The notes under the pieces were generated by a model. That model was given only the letters and a program-made list of their open reading frames with translations, did no database searches and had not been told where the DNA came from. A DNA stretch of 64,000 bases from NCBI RefSeq assembly GCF_040869045.1, contig NC_090319.1:236957832-237021831 (forward strand). The letters run 5' to 3'. The position numbers were made by a program, and so were the translations under genes. The stretch is from Eurosta solidaginis. Its lineage: Eukaryota; Arthropoda; Insecta; Diptera; Tephritidae. Shown piece by piece: positions 44,230-54,400 of the stretch. Position 1 is the first letter of the stretch. Every line of letters starts with the position of its first letter.

Positions 44230-44766
44230 TGTAACGAATTTAGTGCAATTCGGCTATTTGCAATCTTCTACTAACGTTCGTATCGCTAAACTGTTGAATA
44301 AATAACTCTAATATTCAATAATGTAAAATGGCCTTTATTAAAGCACTTCACAATAACACTGATACTTTACAACTAATAGCTTGCTTAAATCAAACTTATT
44401 GGTCGTGCCTCAGCTGGTGTTGCTTTTATACTTTTAGATTTCCTTGTTGGCATATTTCTAGGCGTTTCTATTTCTAGCTATAAATTTCTCAGCTATAGCT
44501 ACAGATGCACAATTATAGCTTCTCGCATAGCCATATGCGCGTGTATATGTGAGTGATACTTCCACCGAATATCTCAGATATATGCATGTGTTTGTGCGTT
44601 TCTCTTCGCTGCTTGTATGGGCATATGTGTAGACATTATGATTAATTGATTAATTTGTTTACGTACATGCAAGTGTGGCAGCTTGCTTTATTGTTGTTGT
44701 GGCTTTATTTACTTAGTATCAGATTAGTGATGTGAGTATCACTTAGTGTCACTAATATTCGTCACA
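44230..44766 (-). repeat. gypsy copy 2, 5' LTR
   Basis: 537 bp, paired with 41224-41777. On the plus strand it is directly preceded by GACACCAAT, the complement of the primer-binding region. Confidence 0.94.
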
Positions 44767-44779
44767 GAATGTATAATAA

Positions 44780-45287
44780 TGTTACGAATATTAGCAACAC
44801 TAAAGGGTACTGTCATCTCTAAGTGATACTAAGCAGTGACTCGTATGCACATCAACAAATGAATCATTATGTCTACCCATATGTCCATACAAGCAGCGGA
44901 GAGAAAACGCACAAACACATGCATATATCTGAGATGCTCCCAAAAGTAGGCAATGGTGTGTGCAAGTATCACTCACAAATACACGCGCATATGAGAAGCT
45001 ATAAGCGTAGTAATTCATAGCAGATAACTAACTAGTAAATTCTAGAAGAGAAAGGCCTAGAACTATGCAATGAAGAAACCAGAGAGTATAAAAGGCAGCA
45101 ACAGTAGAGGCACGACAATCAGTTTGATTTAAGACGCTATCTGGTGAGCAATAGTAGTGTTATTCTGAAGTACTTTAATAAAGATCATTTTGCATTATTG
45201 TATAGTGGAGTTATTTATTCAGCAGTTTAGTGATTCGAACGTAGCAGAAGGTTGCAAATAAGGGGGAATTGCAGTAAATTCGTTAGA
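44780..45287 (+). repeat. Solo LTR of the same gypsy family
   Basis: 508 bp, start TGTTACGAATATTAGCAACA, end AAATTCGTTAGA (last C changed to G). Exact 4-bp duplication ATAA at 44776-44779 and 45288-45291. It lies only 13 bases from the LTR of copy 2, in opposite orientation. TATA-like GTATAAAAGG at about 45085. A solo LTR is left when the two LTRs of an element recombine. Confidence 0.95.
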
Positions 45288-45930
45288 ATAAATATGTTTT
45301 GAGTTAAGTATCATTGGTAAGCAACATAATCAACAAAAAAGTCACAAGTAAAAAAAACCAAGTGTATAAATACTGTCCATTAACTGGGTCGATTTGTATG
45401 GACTAAAGTTAACCTAAATCGCGCCATCGATTTTTCGATAGGATTTGGGCTCAGGAAAAAAAGTTCCACTACGCATACCCAAAAAATAATTTTTGAGCCT
45501 GCAAAAAAAAATCGATTTTCGACCAAAATTCTTCTAAATCTCCATTAAGGAAACTTTTTTTTCAAAAAACTGCATTTACCAATTTTGCATTTACCAATTA
45601 ACACGAAAAAAATACTTAAAAAATGATTTGCCAGCCTTGAAAATGAAAAAATGCATAAAAAATCGAAAAAATCGTTGAAATTTTGCAGCCTCAAAAATTA
45701 TTTTTTTGGGTATAGCGTAGTGGAACTTTTTTTTTCCTGAGCCCAAATCTATCGAAAAATCGATGGCGCCATATAGGTTAATAAATCGACCCAGTCTACT
45801 GTCCATGCACCGATTAAGTTTATTTCGAGAAGGTCACCAGATTTACTAGTACTTCGATACACGAGAATCTCACGAGAAGTCGAGTTCTCGATTTCTTGGG
45901 TTTCGAAAATCTCGCTTGTGTTTGAGAAAA
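45288..45930. repeat. TCTCGCGAG-rich dispersed repeat, copy 2 (carries MITE)
   Basis: Matches 41047-41170: CACAAGTAAAAAAAACC ... AATACTGTCCAT / GCACCGATTAAG, then GAGAAG and CTCACGAGAAGTCGAG. The MITE 45381-45796 splits it. Confidence 0.6.
45381..45796. mobile_element. Long-TIR MITE with 10-bp target duplication (MULE or foldback type)
   Basis: Terminal inverted repeats of ~120 bp: left ACTGGGTCGATTTGTATGG ... GGGCTCAGGAAAAAAAGTTC, right its complement (GAACTTTTTTTTTCCTGAGC ... AAATCGACCCAGT, ending 45795). The flanks are TACTGTCCAT (45371-45380) and TACTGTCCAT (45797-45806). The paralogous site at about 41088 reads AATACTGCCAATGCAG without the element. A 9-11-bp duplication with long TIRs fits Mutator-like or foldback elements. 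No coding. Confidence 0.88.
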
Positions 45931-46480
45931 AATCGTAAGCTCTACGAAATAACGTAGCGTACTCCGCCTACGACACCGAAAGGTTCTGAGTTCAAGTCCC
46001 AAAGAACATCAAAATTTAGGAACAAGTTTTCTCGATTCGAAAACTTTTTCAAAGCGGGGTTGCCCTTCGGGAGTGACTTGAAATGTACTTCTTCCGCAGA
46101 AAGTTTCGCAGTGAAAATTCATCTGCCTTGCAAATGTAGTTCGATTCTTTGTAAAACATGTAGGACCAGTTCCTCCAATTTATCGAGAAAAATTAAAAGA
46201 AGCACGACGGCAACAGGAAGAGAAAGTTGGCCTAAATTCTCTTCGGAGTTTGTCGCGCTATTATTTTATAGAGCAAAATGTATGCAGTGCTTATCTAAGC
46301 ATGTTTGTGCACGTATATTTACTCCAGTTTATTTATATTAACATTCATATTCTAGCTAAAGGCTTAGGCTATTCGCAAATGAACATTCTGCATTTTTCAG
46401 CCAATTAAATTAAAAAGTGGATACTAAGGAGTTTTGAGAATTGTTTTGATTAAAAAATTTTGTTTTCTTATTTTTCTAAC
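45931..46480 (+). repeat. Segment P2b with SINE-like head, inverted paralogue of 30880-31372
   Basis: From about 45948, CGTAGCGTACTCCGCC and GGTTCTGAGTTCAAGTCCC are a worn tRNA-like SINE head, followed by body text. Then ACTCCAGTTTATTTATATTA and CATTTTTCAGCCAATTAAAT match P1 in reverse. No gene: the open frame at 46060-46341 is SINE body. Confidence 0.65.
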
Positions 46481-46572
46481 CAGTTTTTTTTTTTCTTAAC
46501 TTTTTTCTCAAGCTGATAATAGCTTTAAATTCTTCCTTTATGGTACGTTGAGGCGTGATATATTTAAAATAT

Positions 46573-46930
46573 TGTTACGAATATTAGCAACAATAACGGG
46601 TACTGTCATCTCTAAGCCGGTGCTAAGAGTGACTTGTATGCACATCCATAAATCAATCATTACGTCTACACATATGTACGTACACGCAGCGGAGAGCAAC
46701 GCACAAACACATGCAGATATCTTATCTGAGATGCTCCCAAAAATATGCAATTGTAATTGTGGAAGTGTCGCTCATAAATACACGTGCCTATGAGAAGCAA
46801 TACACGTGCATCTGTAGTTATAATTATATGGGCAGTAACTAAGTAAATTCTAGAAGCGCCTAGAAGATGCAACGAGAAAATCACAGGGTATAAAAGCACC
46901 AACAATAGAGGAGCGAGAGTCAGTTTTGAT
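46573..46930 (+). repeat. Solo LTR, left part (split by hAT copy 2)
   Basis: Starts TGTTACGAATATTAGCAACA after ATAT (46569-46572) and runs to GAGTCAGTTTTGAT, where the hAT begins. TATA-like GGTATAAAAGC at about 46888. The right part is 50157-50324. Confidence 0.92.
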
Positions 46931-47130
46931 CATTGTTTACTATATAGTTTGCCAGCTTAAATAGAGTTTATGTTGCGAATAGAGTGGAAGGCAGTGGACT
47001 AGGCAGTCGAATGTCATATAATGAAGGAACTGATATTCGGAGTTTTTTTCAAAATTTGCCCCGAAATCCTGAATCACAAAAGGGAGTGTAGTTAAGTACG
47101 AAAATAAAAAAATGTAGTAGGTTTTGCTCC

Positions 47131-47254
47131 TTTTTTAGCAGGAGATTTTCATTTTAAAAATGTAATATACGAACCAATGTTCATTCTATTACTTTTTTAG
47201 CAGGAGATTTTCATTTTAAAAATGTAATATATAAACCAATGTTCCTTCTATTAC
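47131..47254. repeat. 62-bp tandem duplication
   Basis: TTTTTTAGCAGGAGATTTTC and the following text occur twice, 62 bp apart, nearly identical. Confidence 0.9.
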
Positions 47255-48177
47255 TCATTTTATCTATTGAGCTTCACATGCACTTTATAAAAACGTGCTT
47301 TTTATTTTTACGAACTTATTCCTCAATGAAAATAAATGAAGCACATATTAATGTAAGCATTAATCATGGTTCTTACGTCTTAAATGTTCTTCTTAAATGT
47401 TATAAATTTGTTAAAAGTAGCAGGACTAAAATAATATTGACAAATCTGATATGTCAAACTAATTTTATATAATAAAAATGATTTCATAAATTGCATGCAT
47501 TTTATACATATGCATTATATTTTAAATTTTCTCTAACTATTCCTTTTGTGCTGACTAAATTTTGCTTATGCATAACTTTCTTTGGCTATATAAGATAACA
47601 ATTCCAGGGGCCGTTTTCACCATCTTCGGTGAACGCTAACAAACACTTTATTTGAAAGAAATCGTTCAGTGATTCATCAAATAAGGGGTACTTTAAAATA
47701 ACAGACGTTAAAAGTTCCCTGTCACATGAGGAAAAATGAAATACAACTATTTTTATAACATGAAGATAGATAGAAAATGTATTGGGGATTGCACTGCGAT
47801 CGTTGATCTATTATGCCCTCATCAGATTGCGTCGCGTTCCAGGAGGATATGTTCCACCGTCTCTCCTGATTGATCACGAAATCCACACGAATACAAAATT
47901 ATGTTTTTTATTTAGTTGAACGGCGATAGAAATTCTTATATTTTTCAAGAAATCCAGGAAACTTCAAGAAGAACCCTAAGTTTTTAATTATTTGTGTTTT
48001 GCTTTGACGTTGGCGGTGCGTTGCTTATAGATTGAAGCATTAAAGCGCGTGTGTTCAAAGTCAGATGTAGACGCAACGCAAGTGCCCAAAACGATTCAAA
48101 AGTCACCTTAAGCTCAGTTGCTTCACGTGTTATTTATCATTATTAATTAAAAATGGTGATCTCGTAAGAAGCTAAAC
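47255..48177. other. hAT interior, nothing coding seen
   Basis: Probably the worn 3' half of the transposase region and non-coding sequence. No motif recognised. The stretch 48315-49004 is equally without motif. Confidence 0.3.
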
Positions 48178-48180
48178 TTA

Positions 48181-48314
48181 GGCAAGATACACACGAGACA
48201 TAGCTTCGTAGACGCGTACAAAATATCGAATGCAGCTACGATTTTCTACGCCTCCAGATTTCTTATGCTGTACCTAATACGCGTCTATGAAGATACGCCT
48301 CGTGTGCATCTTCC
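48181..48314. mobile_element. Small PIF/Harbinger-type MITE
   Basis: 134 bp, ends GGCAAGATACACACGAGAC and, complemented, GGAAGATGCACACGAGGC, with pairing through TACGCGTCTA. TTA on both sides (48178-48180, 48315-48317) fits the 3-bp TWA duplication of PIF/Harbinger elements. Confidence 0.75.
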
Positions 48315-49004
48315 TTACATTATTTTCAAAGAAAAAATGCTTTGTTTTTTAAACTTTGCTAATAATCACATACATGTCTACTACTATGGCTGTCGCTTCC
48401 ATACTACTATTTCATTATTAAAAAAAAAAATCAGTTCTGCAAAATGCAACCTTGTCACATGCGTTCTCAAACACGGCTGTCATACCATGTTTTCATTTAT
48501 AACCAAAATGCATCGAAAAAAAAACCAGATCTAAAAAAAAGGACCAAATTTTAGGTTTGTTATTGGTATACAAACAATTGGGATGTTTCAGTGGTTTAAT
48601 ATATAAAATTTTAATAAAGTAGAAACTTGGTTTTAATTCAAACTGCACAGACAAAAATAAGTGCACCTTTGGGTATTGTATGTTGACATTTCTAGGATTA
48701 GTCTATGTCTTTCACCAACCAAACGTTGTGAACCTAGTTTTGCTTGATTGCAATGGAATAAAGTGCAATAGCGCAGTTAGGTTTTATTAAAGAACGGTTA
48801 AAAAATTTGCGTTGTGGCAAACTCAGTGAAATCGTAAATAAAACTAAGCAGTGGTGTTAATGCTATTTTTATAGATGTTTACTTTTTCCATAGCAGTTTA
48901 AACTTCATACCAGAGCCTAGATTCAGTACGTATGAGTTGGAACTCAGACTAAAAATCAAGCGTCTTAAAAGTTTCAACTGTGTAATAACTGAAATATCTA
49001 ACCA

Positions 49005-49570
49005 CTAAGACAAGTTTTTTTCTGATAAGTCCGTCGTTTCATCAAAAATTAACGACAATGTGTTTGCCTGGACATTCAACACTTCCCATTTTAATGCCTT
49101 GCCTAAATTATCTACTGGGTGAAATGTCATTGTTCTGCTACATTTTATAGATAGAGCAATTTTCGTGGTAAGAATTCCATTGAATTGTAAATTGGTTAGG
49201 GATTTCAATGATTTTATACGATGTTTAATGATTAAATTGAAACACGACTTTTCTAGTCATTAGATTTATCGGAAGTGCCGGCCACCATATTTATTTTCAA
49301 GGTTGGCCTCTATTCTCATACCGATAGTTTTACAATATTTACCAGAGTGTTGCTTAACATCTAATAACTTAAGCTACATGTACATAATGGGTTTACAGAA
49401 GTAAATTGAAAATTATGTGTGGGTAATAGATTTGCCGAAAATTTTTTTAGCAGTATTTTGAATTTTTGTTTCAGTGAAAAAGAAATAAAGGTATCAAATC
49501 CGTGCTGAACAAGAAATTGAGAAAAGGGACCAGCGGACCATATGGCGTTGAAAAGGGTCATTTTTTGTCC
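49005..49570 (-). pseudogene. hAT transposase relic
   Basis: In the frame 49005-49208, ALSIKCSRT, then DNLGKALKWEVLNVQ and NTLSLIFDETTDLSEKNLS match the block around the first catalytic Asp of hAT transposases (…IxDExTDxS…). Upstream (49209-49570) TETKIQNTAKKIF- and HSGKYCKTIG-like words are a decayed N-terminal half in shifting frames. The C-terminal dimerisation region is not recognisable. Dead copy. Confidence 0.7.
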
Positions 49571-50156
49571 AAATTGACGGAGGTGGAAACCGTGTAATCA
49601 AATGCAAGCTTCCACATCAAATACATTCACATATAAGTACTTCGACATTACGAAATACATTGTCGCGTTGTAAGCCAAAGTATTTTTGCATAAAACCTTT
49701 TTGACCACCACAATACCACAGATTAAGTGTAAAATTTAACAAAAATAATACATTTTTTTCGAAAAAATCACACCGAATATCCGTTTATATCATTGTTTAC
49801 GAATTTAGAAACAATGAGAATGGCAAACACGAACGAGTATGAAATATAATGCAAAACGTATATGCACATGGTTGTATTTTAATGCACGAAAATGCTTTAA
49901 AAAACGCATGAAATTGTTAAATTAAAGTTGAAAAAAAATGTTAAAAAGTTTAATATTAATAAAAAGCTTCTTTTAATAACAAAAAATACGTCTTATATAT
50001 TCTATTTATACATCAATTGGTAAGGTTTATCTCACTTTAAAATTTAAGCTAAATAATCCAAAGTTTTTTTTTGAAATTGAGTCGAGAACTGTGCTTGTGA
50101 TTGTACGAATTTCACCGATCAGCTGTTAGGTGCGCTACTTGGTAAAATTTACAATG

Positions 50157-50324
50157 GCTTTGATTAAGCACGCTATCTGTCGAGCAATAGAAGTGTTATT
50201 TTGAAAGTAGTCTAATAAAGACCGTTTTGCATTACTGAATAGTGGTGTTATTTATTCAACAGTTTAGTGATTCGAACCTTAGTAGAAGATTTGAAATAAG
50301 CGGAATTGCAGTAAATTCATTACA
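50157..50324 (+). repeat. Solo LTR, right part
   Basis: Continues TTAAGCACGCTATCTGTCG-type LTR text (here TTGATTAAGCACGCTATC) to AATTCATTACA, followed by ATAT (50325-50328), the partner of ATAT at 46569. AATAAAGACC (about 50214) is a poly(A)-type signal. Confidence 0.92.
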
Positions 50325-50721
50325 ATATATTGGCATTGAAAATTAATGAGAAGGGTAATTTCATATTCCGCGAAATTAACGATTTTCCATGGAATGCTCG
50401 TCCTATATACTTTGCCATTGTACTTCTAAGCCAGATTTTAATTCGCCATACGTAAGCAAAATACGTCGAAGCATTAGCGGTCGTGGTTGCCAATGTGCGA
50501 AATGATGCGAAAGGAAAATAAATTTTTTCCTCAATTTAGTATATGAATTATTATAATAATGAAGAAAATTTCCATGCATATTAGATGGGGTTTTTTCATT
50601 TTTAGAAAAGTTTTGTTGTTTTGAGAAACAAATTTTATGGCGAAAAATTATTCCCATTTTGGAAAAAAAAAATTATCTGTATAACAGATCTATAGAGCTT
50701 CGAAGGCTTTTGGTGGGAGTC
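50325..50721. repeat. Segment P2c (50325-50526), inverted paralogue of 30507-30660, then unassigned DNA
   Basis: ATATTGGCATTGAAAATT, CCATGGAATGCTCGTC and GTCGTGGTTGCCAATGTGC match P1 in reverse. Beyond ~50530 nothing is recognised. Confidence 0.65.
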
Positions 50722-50724
50722 CGC

Positions 50725-50758
50725 CCCCCCACCCCCCCCCCCCCCCCCCCCCCCCCCC
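50725..50758. repeat. Poly-C tract
   Basis: About 34 bases, all C except one A, in AT-rich surroundings. It may be a true mononucleotide repeat (i-motif/G-quadruplex prone) or an assembly or sequencing artefact at a join. Confidence 0.9.
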
Positions 50759-50907
50759 GTGGATTCGCCACGGCATCAGTCATTGTGAAAATTATTGAGT
50801 TTTGCTACCTTACCAAAATCAAATAATTGTTTTCTATTCATGTATTTTGCAACTTGTCAAGGTGGGATTCTGAATGGTGATCTATTTCTCGCATAAGTCT
50901 AGAAATA

Positions 50908-52063
50908 GCTCAAGTTATGGCTCCCGAAACATAGAAAATTACTTAGTCATAAAACGGGCGGTGCTACGCCCATTTTTTTTTAATTGAAGTCTTTCTAAAT
51001 TATTGTTACGAGCCGGACCCGTGCGCATCTTGCGCAACCAATATAAAAGTCTCTTATCAGCTGATGTATCAATCAATTAAAACTTACAGTTTGCGCTGCC
51101 ATCTAGCGTATGGTAGTAACTGCTGGTAATGCAGTGTAAATATTCACAATAGTGCCATAGTACAAATAGATTTATTTGTGTTCTCACAATCGTTTAATTT
51201 TAACAAATATTTCAATAAAATAAAGCTAAACAAAAGCACTACGACCAAAATTGCCCAAAACTCGCTAATAGCCCTAATCTCCATCTTTACAAACAAAACT
51301 TTATTTATAGATTTGGATTCCAAATAAGAGCGAAAAAGGGACCCGTACATAAAAACAGCAACTAGAAATAATATATATGATAAATCGACTTGGGAAATGA
51401 AATACCATTGATATAAAACTCTTTTTGCAAAGATATAGCTTATCCTATTCGTCCACGACCATTTTAAAAATCTTTTACATAAAAGTGGGCGTGGTCCTTA
51501 ATCGATTTCTTTAATTTTCCTTCAAAGCATTCCTTATAGTAAAGGCAAACTCTCTGCCGAATTTTGTTACAATAGATTCAAAGATTTGTTATTTATGATT
51601 AATAATAATTGTAAAATTGATTTAATCACAAGTGGACGCTGCCACGCCTATTTTAGAATTTTTTTTTTAATTTTTATCAAGAGTCTCAATATCAGTCCAC
51701 ACGTCAAATTTCAACATTCTAGGTGTATTATTTACTAAATAATCAGATTTTTTATATTTTCCAAAATGTTATATATATAAAAAGTGGGCGTGGTTATCAT
51801 CCTATTTCGCGTATTTTCAATACCAATCTATTCTGGGTACAGATAAGTTCGTGTACCAAATTTGGTGAAGATATCTCAATATTTAGTCAAGTTATCGTGT
51901 TAACGGGCAGACGGACGGACATGGCTCAATGAAATTTTTTTTCGACTCTGATGATTTTCATATATGCAAGTCTATATCTATCTCGATTCCTTTATACCTG
52001 TACAACCAGCCGTTATCCAATCAAAGTTATAATACCCTGTGTCCAAGTACAGCTGGGTATAAA
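50908..52063 (+). mobile_element. DINE-1/mini-me-like element copy 3 (5' truncated)
   Basis: Aligns to the complement of 15.85-16.62 kb: CATAAAACGGGCGGTGC, CTTATCCTATTCGTCCACGA, ACTAAATAATCAGATTTTT, TTATCGTGTTAACGG and GACGGACGGAC, ending ATACCC...GGGTATAAA (about 52031-52063). The hairpin-bearing other end is missing. Interrupted at about 51004-51365. Confidence 0.78.
51004..51365. mobile_element. Unidentified ~360-bp insertion in DINE copy 3
   Basis: Absent from the matching place in copy 1 (about 16520). It begins TGTTACGAGCCGGACCCG and contains ATATAAAAGTC (TATA-like, about 51040) and CAATAAAATAAAGC (poly(A)-like, about 51212), which would suit a solo LTR of another family. I could not fix its right end or a duplication, so the class is a guess. 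Confidence 0.4.
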
Positions 52064-52616
52064 TAATATATAAGGATTTAATATGTATATGTCTAATGGT
52101 AACAAAAAACTCAACACCTTTGCGCTATATAACTAAAATATACGTATAGTTCTGCTCAGGAGTGATATGATGCAGCAAAGTACAAAAATGCACCTCTCAC
52201 ATATAAGAGAAGAAAATCACGCACAAAAGATGGGTGCATCGCACGGGGTGTTAGGCTAGATCCCAACATTCGCCGACCCCGTCACTTTTACAAGTCTTTT
52301 GTGGCACTTTCCTGTTCACGCACAAGGGCGTCCCGTAGTCTACGCCTCTGCACCCACACTAAATGGTCGACTACACGGATATAAAAATATATAAATATCG
52401 TAGATACTACTCAAAAGTTAAAAACTTAAACACATCAAAATTTCAACATGGTTATACATAGCAATACAACTGGGTATCTGAATGTTATAATAAGAACTAA
52501 AAACAACAGTACGATCTTTATATGGCGGACTGAATTAGATTCAGCTGAGCAAGCTGTCGGAATGCACAGAACTCTGAATCGACCCAATTCGTCATCATTA
52601 TATTTTTTATATATTT
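52064..52616. other. No gene seen
   Basis: Unique-looking, with a GC-richer patch at 52240-52380. No motif, no repeat structure recognised. Confidence 0.35.
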
Positions 52617-52620
52617 ATAT

Positions 52621-53141
52621 TGTGACGAATATTATTATTATTTTTAAGGGATACTATCATCTCTAAGCCACCACTAAGCAGTGATTTATATTCACATAAA
52701 AAAATCAATCATTATGTCTATACATATGTCCATACAAGCAGCTGAGAGCAACGCACACACACATGCATTTATCTGAGATACTCCCAAAAGTAGACAAAAA
52801 TTTGTGCAAGTATCACTCACATATACACGCGCATATGAGAAGCTATAAACGTAGTTATAGCTGGTAATATTATAGCTGATAACGTACTAGTAAATTCTAG
52901 AAATAGAACCGCCGAGAAATATGCCAACCAAACCAAAACAGTATAAAAGCAGCAATAGTTGCACGACCAATCAGTTTGATTTAAGCACGCTATCTGTCGA
53001 GAAGTAGTAGTGTTATTTTGAAAGTAGTCTAATAAAGACCAATTTGCATTATCGAATATTGGAGTTATTTATTCAACAGTTTAGTGGTTCGAACGTTAGC
53101 AGAAAGTTGCAAATAAGAGGAATTTCAGTAAATTCGTTACA
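52621..53141 (+). repeat. gypsy copy 3, 5' LTR
   Basis: 521 bp. TATA-like CAGTATAAAAGC at about 52938, TAATAAAGACC poly(A)-type signal at about 53029. The primer-binding text TGGTGTCTGAAG begins at 53144. Confidence 0.95.
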
Positions 53142-53200
53142 ATTGGTGTCTGAAGAGGAATTGTTGAATAAATTCCGAAGACTTCGAATACAACTTGGAC

Positions 53201-54400
53201 ATGGCAAAGTGGAGTGAATTGAAGATCGAGCAACTGAAGAAGGAGTTGGAGAGCCGTGGTTTGAATACAACCTGCAATAAACTCGAACTTCAGGCACGAC
53301 TACGAGAGGCAATGGAATTAGAGAGAATTAACCTGGAAGAGTATGTCTTTCATCTTGATGGTGAGGAGACAACAAAAATTGAAAAAAAAACTAAACATCG
53401 CAGAGAGTTACGAGCACAGACTTGAACACGATTTTGGCTGCAATATCTGCACAGACATCGACAGTATCATCCAAGATGGAACCGCAGGAGGCACGCATTT
53501 CCGAAATGTCATCGCAAGTGTCATCACAACTGGAAGAACAGAAGACATATATGAAATCTGAGTTGGTTGAGCAGTTGAAAGCACAGGAGGCCCGCACATC
53601 CTCGCAGCTGGAGGCACAGGAGATAAGGGTGTCATCGAAGCTGAAGGCCCAGGGTACAAAAATTTTACAGTTTGAAGAAAAAATCGAGGCCGAGGTGGAT
53701 GCTTTGGGAGGACGTATCGAGCAGTTGCAACTAAATCGCCCAGCAGTTTCAACGAGTAATCCAAAGGAAAAACCACCATCCTTTGACGGTTCTGTTCATT
53801 TCCAGGTCTTTAAGCTACAATTTGAGAAGATCGCAACAGTAAACAACTGGAATGCTGAAGATAAATTTGCTGCACTAATCCAGAGGAAGAGCGGGATAAC
53901 TAGGAAACATTGAAAACAGATATACCAAATTGAGTTGCAAAACCGTGACCGAAAAGCAAATGAGACATTGCAGGAGTCTACTTCGGATGTTGAAAGGTTG
54001 GCTCATTTGGCAAATGCGGATGGTACCCGTGGAATACACTGAAAGGGTAAAGATCCAGAGCTTTATAAATGGCATACGGGACGTTCAAACAAAGCGGGCT
54101 ACATACGCAAACCCAAAGCCTACATTTGCAGAAACGGTATCACATGCATTGATTCAGGAAGCAGCATCGCTTCTGTGTAAGCCAGCGTTGAAAGCACGCC
54201 GTGTGGAGACGGAAGGGCCAGACTGGTTGAACACAATATTGCAGGCGCTGAAAGGATCACAAAAGCGGAGTGAAAGAGTTATCAAATGCTTCAAATGCGG
54301 GAAGCCCGTTCACATTGCACCCAACAGCGTGGGTGGTCTTAATAACAAAGCGGGGGGGGATGACAAAGCGGGGGGGGATGAGCAAGAGCGAGTGAGATGT
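53201..54400 (+). pseudogene. gypsy copy 3 Gag
   Basis: MAKWSELKIEQLKKELESRG and NKLELQARLREAMEL form the SAP-like start (frame from 53195). A frameshift near 53390 moves to 53422-53913 with the coiled coil (EPQEARISEMSSQ, LVEQLKAQEARTSSQ) and PSFDGSVHFQVFKLQFEK. Another break near 53890 leads to 53930-54736 (PVEYTERVKIQSFINGIRD, ILQALKGSQKRSER). The zinc knuckle is reduced to CFKCGKPVHIA, its last Cys lost. Two extra short direct repeats (AAAGCGGGGGGGGATG) follow at about 54347-54380. Confidence 0.87.

Larger units (their letters stand above)
41224..44766 (-). mobile_element. Ty3/gypsy element copy 2 (3.5 kb, lacks RT, RNase H and most of integrase)
   Basis: LTRs lie at 44230-44766 (5') and 41224-41777 (3'). 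The flanks are GTAT (41220-41223) and GAAT (44767-44770), possibly a 4-bp duplication with one change. Inside are gag, protease, the first ~30 residues of RT and then directly the C-terminal end of integrase. It is the same family as copy 1 but closer in LTR sequence to copy 3 (ends TGTGACG). Such an element could only move with proteins supplied by a full-length relative. Stops in gag and protease suggest it is dead. Confidence 0.93.
46931..50156 (-). mobile_element. hAT DNA transposon copy 2 (3.2 kb), inserted in a solo LTR
   Basis: Ends CATTGTTTAC and, complemented, CATTGTAAAT. The 8-bp duplication is GTTTTGAT (46923-46930) / GCTTTGAT (50157-50164), one mismatch. The LTR sequence is continuous across it. 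A minus-strand transposase relic lies at 49005-49570. The element carries a 62-bp tandem duplication (47131-47254) and a Harbinger-type MITE (48181-48314). Its ends differ from those of the hAT at 17.4 kb, so it is another family. Confidence 0.85.

Noticed and set aside
44767..44779. Composite element formed by gypsy copy 2 and the adjacent solo LTR
   Set aside because: The solo LTR has its own exact ATAA duplication, so it is an independent insertion 13 bases away.
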